This document shows, piece by piece, positions 62,271 to 64,000 of a stretch of 64,000 bases of DNA (position 1 is its first letter; the number at the start of each line of letters is the position of its first letter). A program made the translations under genes and the position numbers. The notes below the pieces were generated by a model. That model did no database searches, was not told the origin of the DNA, and worked only from the letters and a program-made list of their open reading frames with translations. Where the stretch lies: positions 1,612,001-1,676,000 of the forward strand of contig NZ_JBFMKQ010000001.1 in the NCBI RefSeq assembly GCF_040786285.1. The letters run 5' to 3'. Origin of the DNA: Aquimarina sp040786285 (GTDB lineage Bacteria > Bacteroidota > Bacteroidia > Flavobacteriales > Flavobacteriaceae).

Positions 62271-63125
62271 ATGAATAAAATAAACATACTGATTCTTGTA
62301 CTCATGGTTATGTCCTGCAATACAAGTCCTGATTATATTTTATCGGATGAAAATCCGCCAGTCACTAAAGAAAGAAAAGCCGAAATTATTTCTGCATTCT
62401 TTGGCTTAGACAACTCTCTTCCTGCTATATCAAGAGCATTATGGAAAGATGCTCCAGGCCAAGACGGAATGCCTCTGGTTTTCTCTCATGAGATAGACCC
62501 AAATACTATGCAGGCACATGATTTCATTATTACCACAGCAAAAGGAGAAAAAAAGTATGTGGATTTTGTCACTTTACAACCTGCTTCAGAAGCATTTGAG
62601 TTAAGAACCATTCTGCTCATTGGTGAATATGGTAACCATCCGGATAATGAACCTACAGACATAGAAATCATCGGAGAATTAAAAAGCAGGGATGGACAAA
62701 ACATGCAAGGTCAAAAAATCAAGGTAACCCCACTAAATGATGGGCCTTTTATTAGCTATGCCGAGCATTTTATTTTTGATGAAGATTACCCATACAACAA
62801 AGAAAGAAGAGGATGCGACTGTCCAAAAAACCAAACTTCAACTATTGTAAGAACCGTGTGGGCCGGAGGAGTTGTTGCGACTAATGGCGAAGAACTAGGA
62901 AAAGATCAATTAGAAAACTTTACTATCACATTAAAAAGAGAGACAGACTCAATAAAAGTTAAACCTTTCCAGATAGCCGATCTTAATGACAATGACAATA
63001 ATGTTGATTTGTGTATTAAAGAAAAAGGCACACCATTGTTTGTAGAGGTAGATAAACATACTGTAATTGATCCAAATGGTGATAAAAACCCCAAAACAAC
63101 ATTGTCTATTTTATCAAGATGGTAA
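62271..63125 (+). CDS. lipoprotein of unknown function
   Basis: A 284-residue lipoprotein with lipobox VMSC at about residue 16. The mature part (40-284) is mostly beta and acidic; GCDCPKNQT near 183 is a notable double-Cys motif that could bind metal or form a disulphide. The DLNDNDNNVDLCI segment near 240 resembles a calcium loop. I recognise no family. It is followed by a small membrane-protein gene 32 bases on. Confidence 0.65.
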   Translation: MNKINILILVLMVMSCNTSPDYILSDENPPVTKERKAEIISAFFGLDNSLPAISRALWKDAPGQDGMPLVFSHEIDPNTMQAHDFIITTAKGEKKYVDFVTLQPASEAFELRTILLIGEYGNHPDNEPTDIEIIGELKSRDGQNMQGQKIKVTPLNDGPFISYAEHFIFDEDYPYNKERRGCDCPKNQTSTIVRTVWAGGVVATNGEELGKDQLENFTITLKRETDSIKVKPFQIADLNDNDNNVDLCIKEKGTPLFVEVDKHTVIDPNGDKNPKTTLSILSRW

Positions 63126-63157
63126 CGTCAAATCAAGCGATAATCGGCCAAAGAGAT

Positions 63158-63523
63158 ATGAAAAGAATAAGGATATTAATCATCTTAATAATTGGTATTC
63201 AGATGGTAGATACTATACTACATTTTAGTCATGCTAAAACCGAACCGTTGAGACTTACCGGCAACTTGATTATCGTTCTATCGGTTGCGAGTAGCATAAA
63301 TTTTAAGAAACAAAGTTTTGGCATTCTGTTATGCAGTCTACTGATATATGTGCTACTAAATTCTATTTGGTTTATAGAATATATGATCAAAGTAATTGAT
63401 GAAGAAGTTAAACCACCAGGGCTTTTCTTCATTTTTCTTCTTTTCACGATTTGTATCCAGTTTTTAATTATCAAAATAAACATTACAGCAAAAGATGAAA
63501 TCGATTTTAACAGAACTAGTTAG
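63158..63523 (+). CDS. small membrane protein, four hydrophobic segments
   Basis: About 121 residues from the ATG at 63158 (MKRIRILIILIIGIQMVD). An earlier in-frame ATG (63119) overlaps the preceding gene and adds only polar residues, so the later start is preferred. Four hydrophobic stretches (about 4-20, 33-45, 52-75 and 88-110) suggest an inner-membrane protein. No family recognised. Confidence 0.6.
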   Translation: MKRIRILIILIIGIQMVDTILHFSHAKTEPLRLTGNLIIVLSVASSINFKKQSFGILLCSLLIYVLLNSIWFIEYMIKVIDEEVKPPGLFFIFLLFTICIQFLIIKINITAKDEIDFNRTS

Positions 63524-63572
63524 TTCAAAAGTCATAAAACGAACATTAATAAATTTTTTTAAAAATTCCATA

Positions 63573-64000
63573 ATGAAAATTAAACCGAAAAAAATACTCG
63601 TATTTATATTAGTTACATCCATTCTAAACATTGGATGTGCACAAAATAAAACAATAGTTGAAGGTACTTCTGAAGCAATTGGCAAAGACCTGGATCTTGA
63701 GGCCGTTGCCGTCTTGTTTGGAGAAGCACAAAACCTCGAAGATTTTGAAAAAGAATTAAACAACCCCGAAACTAAAATTTCTAATCTAGATCTAAATAAT
63801 GATGGTGCTGTAGATTATTTAAGAGTGGTTGACACTACAAAAGACAATATTCATTATATAACAATACAAGCCGCTGTAGCTAAGAATACTTTCCAGGATG
63901 TAGCAGTGATAAACGTAAAAAAAGATGATACGGGAAATACAAAAGTGGTAATCACTGGAAATGTTAAAATATATGGACCGGATTATATAATCATTCCTGC
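63573..64000 (+). CDS. secreted or lipoprotein-like protein, 5' part only
   Basis: Starts at ATG 63573 and runs off the right edge with no stop, giving 142 visible residues. The N-terminus is a signal peptide with a lipobox-like LNIGC at about residue 22. The segment LEAVAVLFGEAQNLEDFEKE, followed by SNLDLNNDGAVDYLRVVD, is a pattern I have seen in many uncharacterised Bacteroidota envelope proteins; the DLNNDGAVD stretch resembles a calcium loop. Likely an extracytoplasmic protein of unknown role. Confidence 0.7.
   Translation, partial: MKIKPKKILVFILVTSILNIGCAQNKTIVEGTSEAIGKDLDLEAVAVLFGEAQNLEDFEKELNNPETKISNLDLNNDGAVDYLRVVDTTKDNIHYITIQAAVAKNTFQDVAVINVKKDDTGNTKVVITGNVKIYGPDYIIIP

Noticed and set aside
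1..64000. CRISPR arrays, rRNA, tRNA, insertion sequences or prophage genes
   Set aside because: None could be recognised; the only dense repeats are the coding repeats of the giant protein.

Overview
This is an AT-rich chromosomal window from a member of the Bacteroidota, most likely a marine Flavobacteriaceae (an Aquimarina-like genome would fit, but the genus is inferred). The grounds are TAnnTTTG-type promoters, many lipoproteins with an early Cys, a type IX secretion (Por) C-terminal sorting domain, DUF4374 and DUF5777 family proteins, a CcsBA fusion, and a polysaccharide-degradation locus with a membrane-bound SusR-like regulator.

Layout. 1-5135: two small membrane proteins (minus) diverge from a six-gene envelope operon (plus: two lipoproteins, a c-type haem lipoprotein, a YceI protein, an OB-fold protein, a DUF5777 barrel); a Crp/Fnr regulator lies convergent at its end. 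Two FNR-type boxes sit in the divergent promoter. 5136-5719: gene debris and a strong terminator. 5720-11992: a giant secreted protein with 21 FG-GAP blades arranged as 3 x 7, each seven followed by an FN3-like domain, then six HYR-like repeats and a T9SS sorting domain. 12324-13934: isocitrate lyase with a palindromic operator candidate upstream. 13935-14960: long non-coding stretch with a broken small gene.

14961-29440: complete iron-acquisition locus. A decarboxylase, N-hydroxylase, MFS exporter, GNAT acyltransferase and NIS synthetase should make a cadaverine- or putrescine-based hydroxamate siderophore (bisucaberin/desferrioxamine type). The same operon continues with a membrane acyltransferase and, unexpectedly, a close relative of RpfF (DSF signal synthase). 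A convergent AraC regulator and a divergent TonB receptor, DUF4374 lipoprotein and PepSY reductase follow. A 30-bp element with 21-bp-spaced half-sites and an iron-box-like inverted repeat occur at both promoters.

29738-49595: a one-direction beta-glucan (laminarin-like) utilisation locus: SusR-like regulator, a glycosidase fused to an outer-membrane barrel, glycan-binding lipoproteins, GH16, a clan GH-Q phosphorylase (GH149/GH161-like), two GH17 (one surface, one cytosolic), GH30 and a sugar symporter. There is no SusC/SusD pair. 49656-54997 (minus): CcsBA cytochrome c maturation plus NrfHA nitrite reduction to ammonia. 55110-59484 (minus): metallo-beta-lactamase fold hydrolase, TerB-like protein, POTRA-less BamA-like barrel, small barrel and an HtrA-like protease. 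59695-64000 (plus): membrane AraC regulator and a run of small envelope proteins, the last cut by the window edge.
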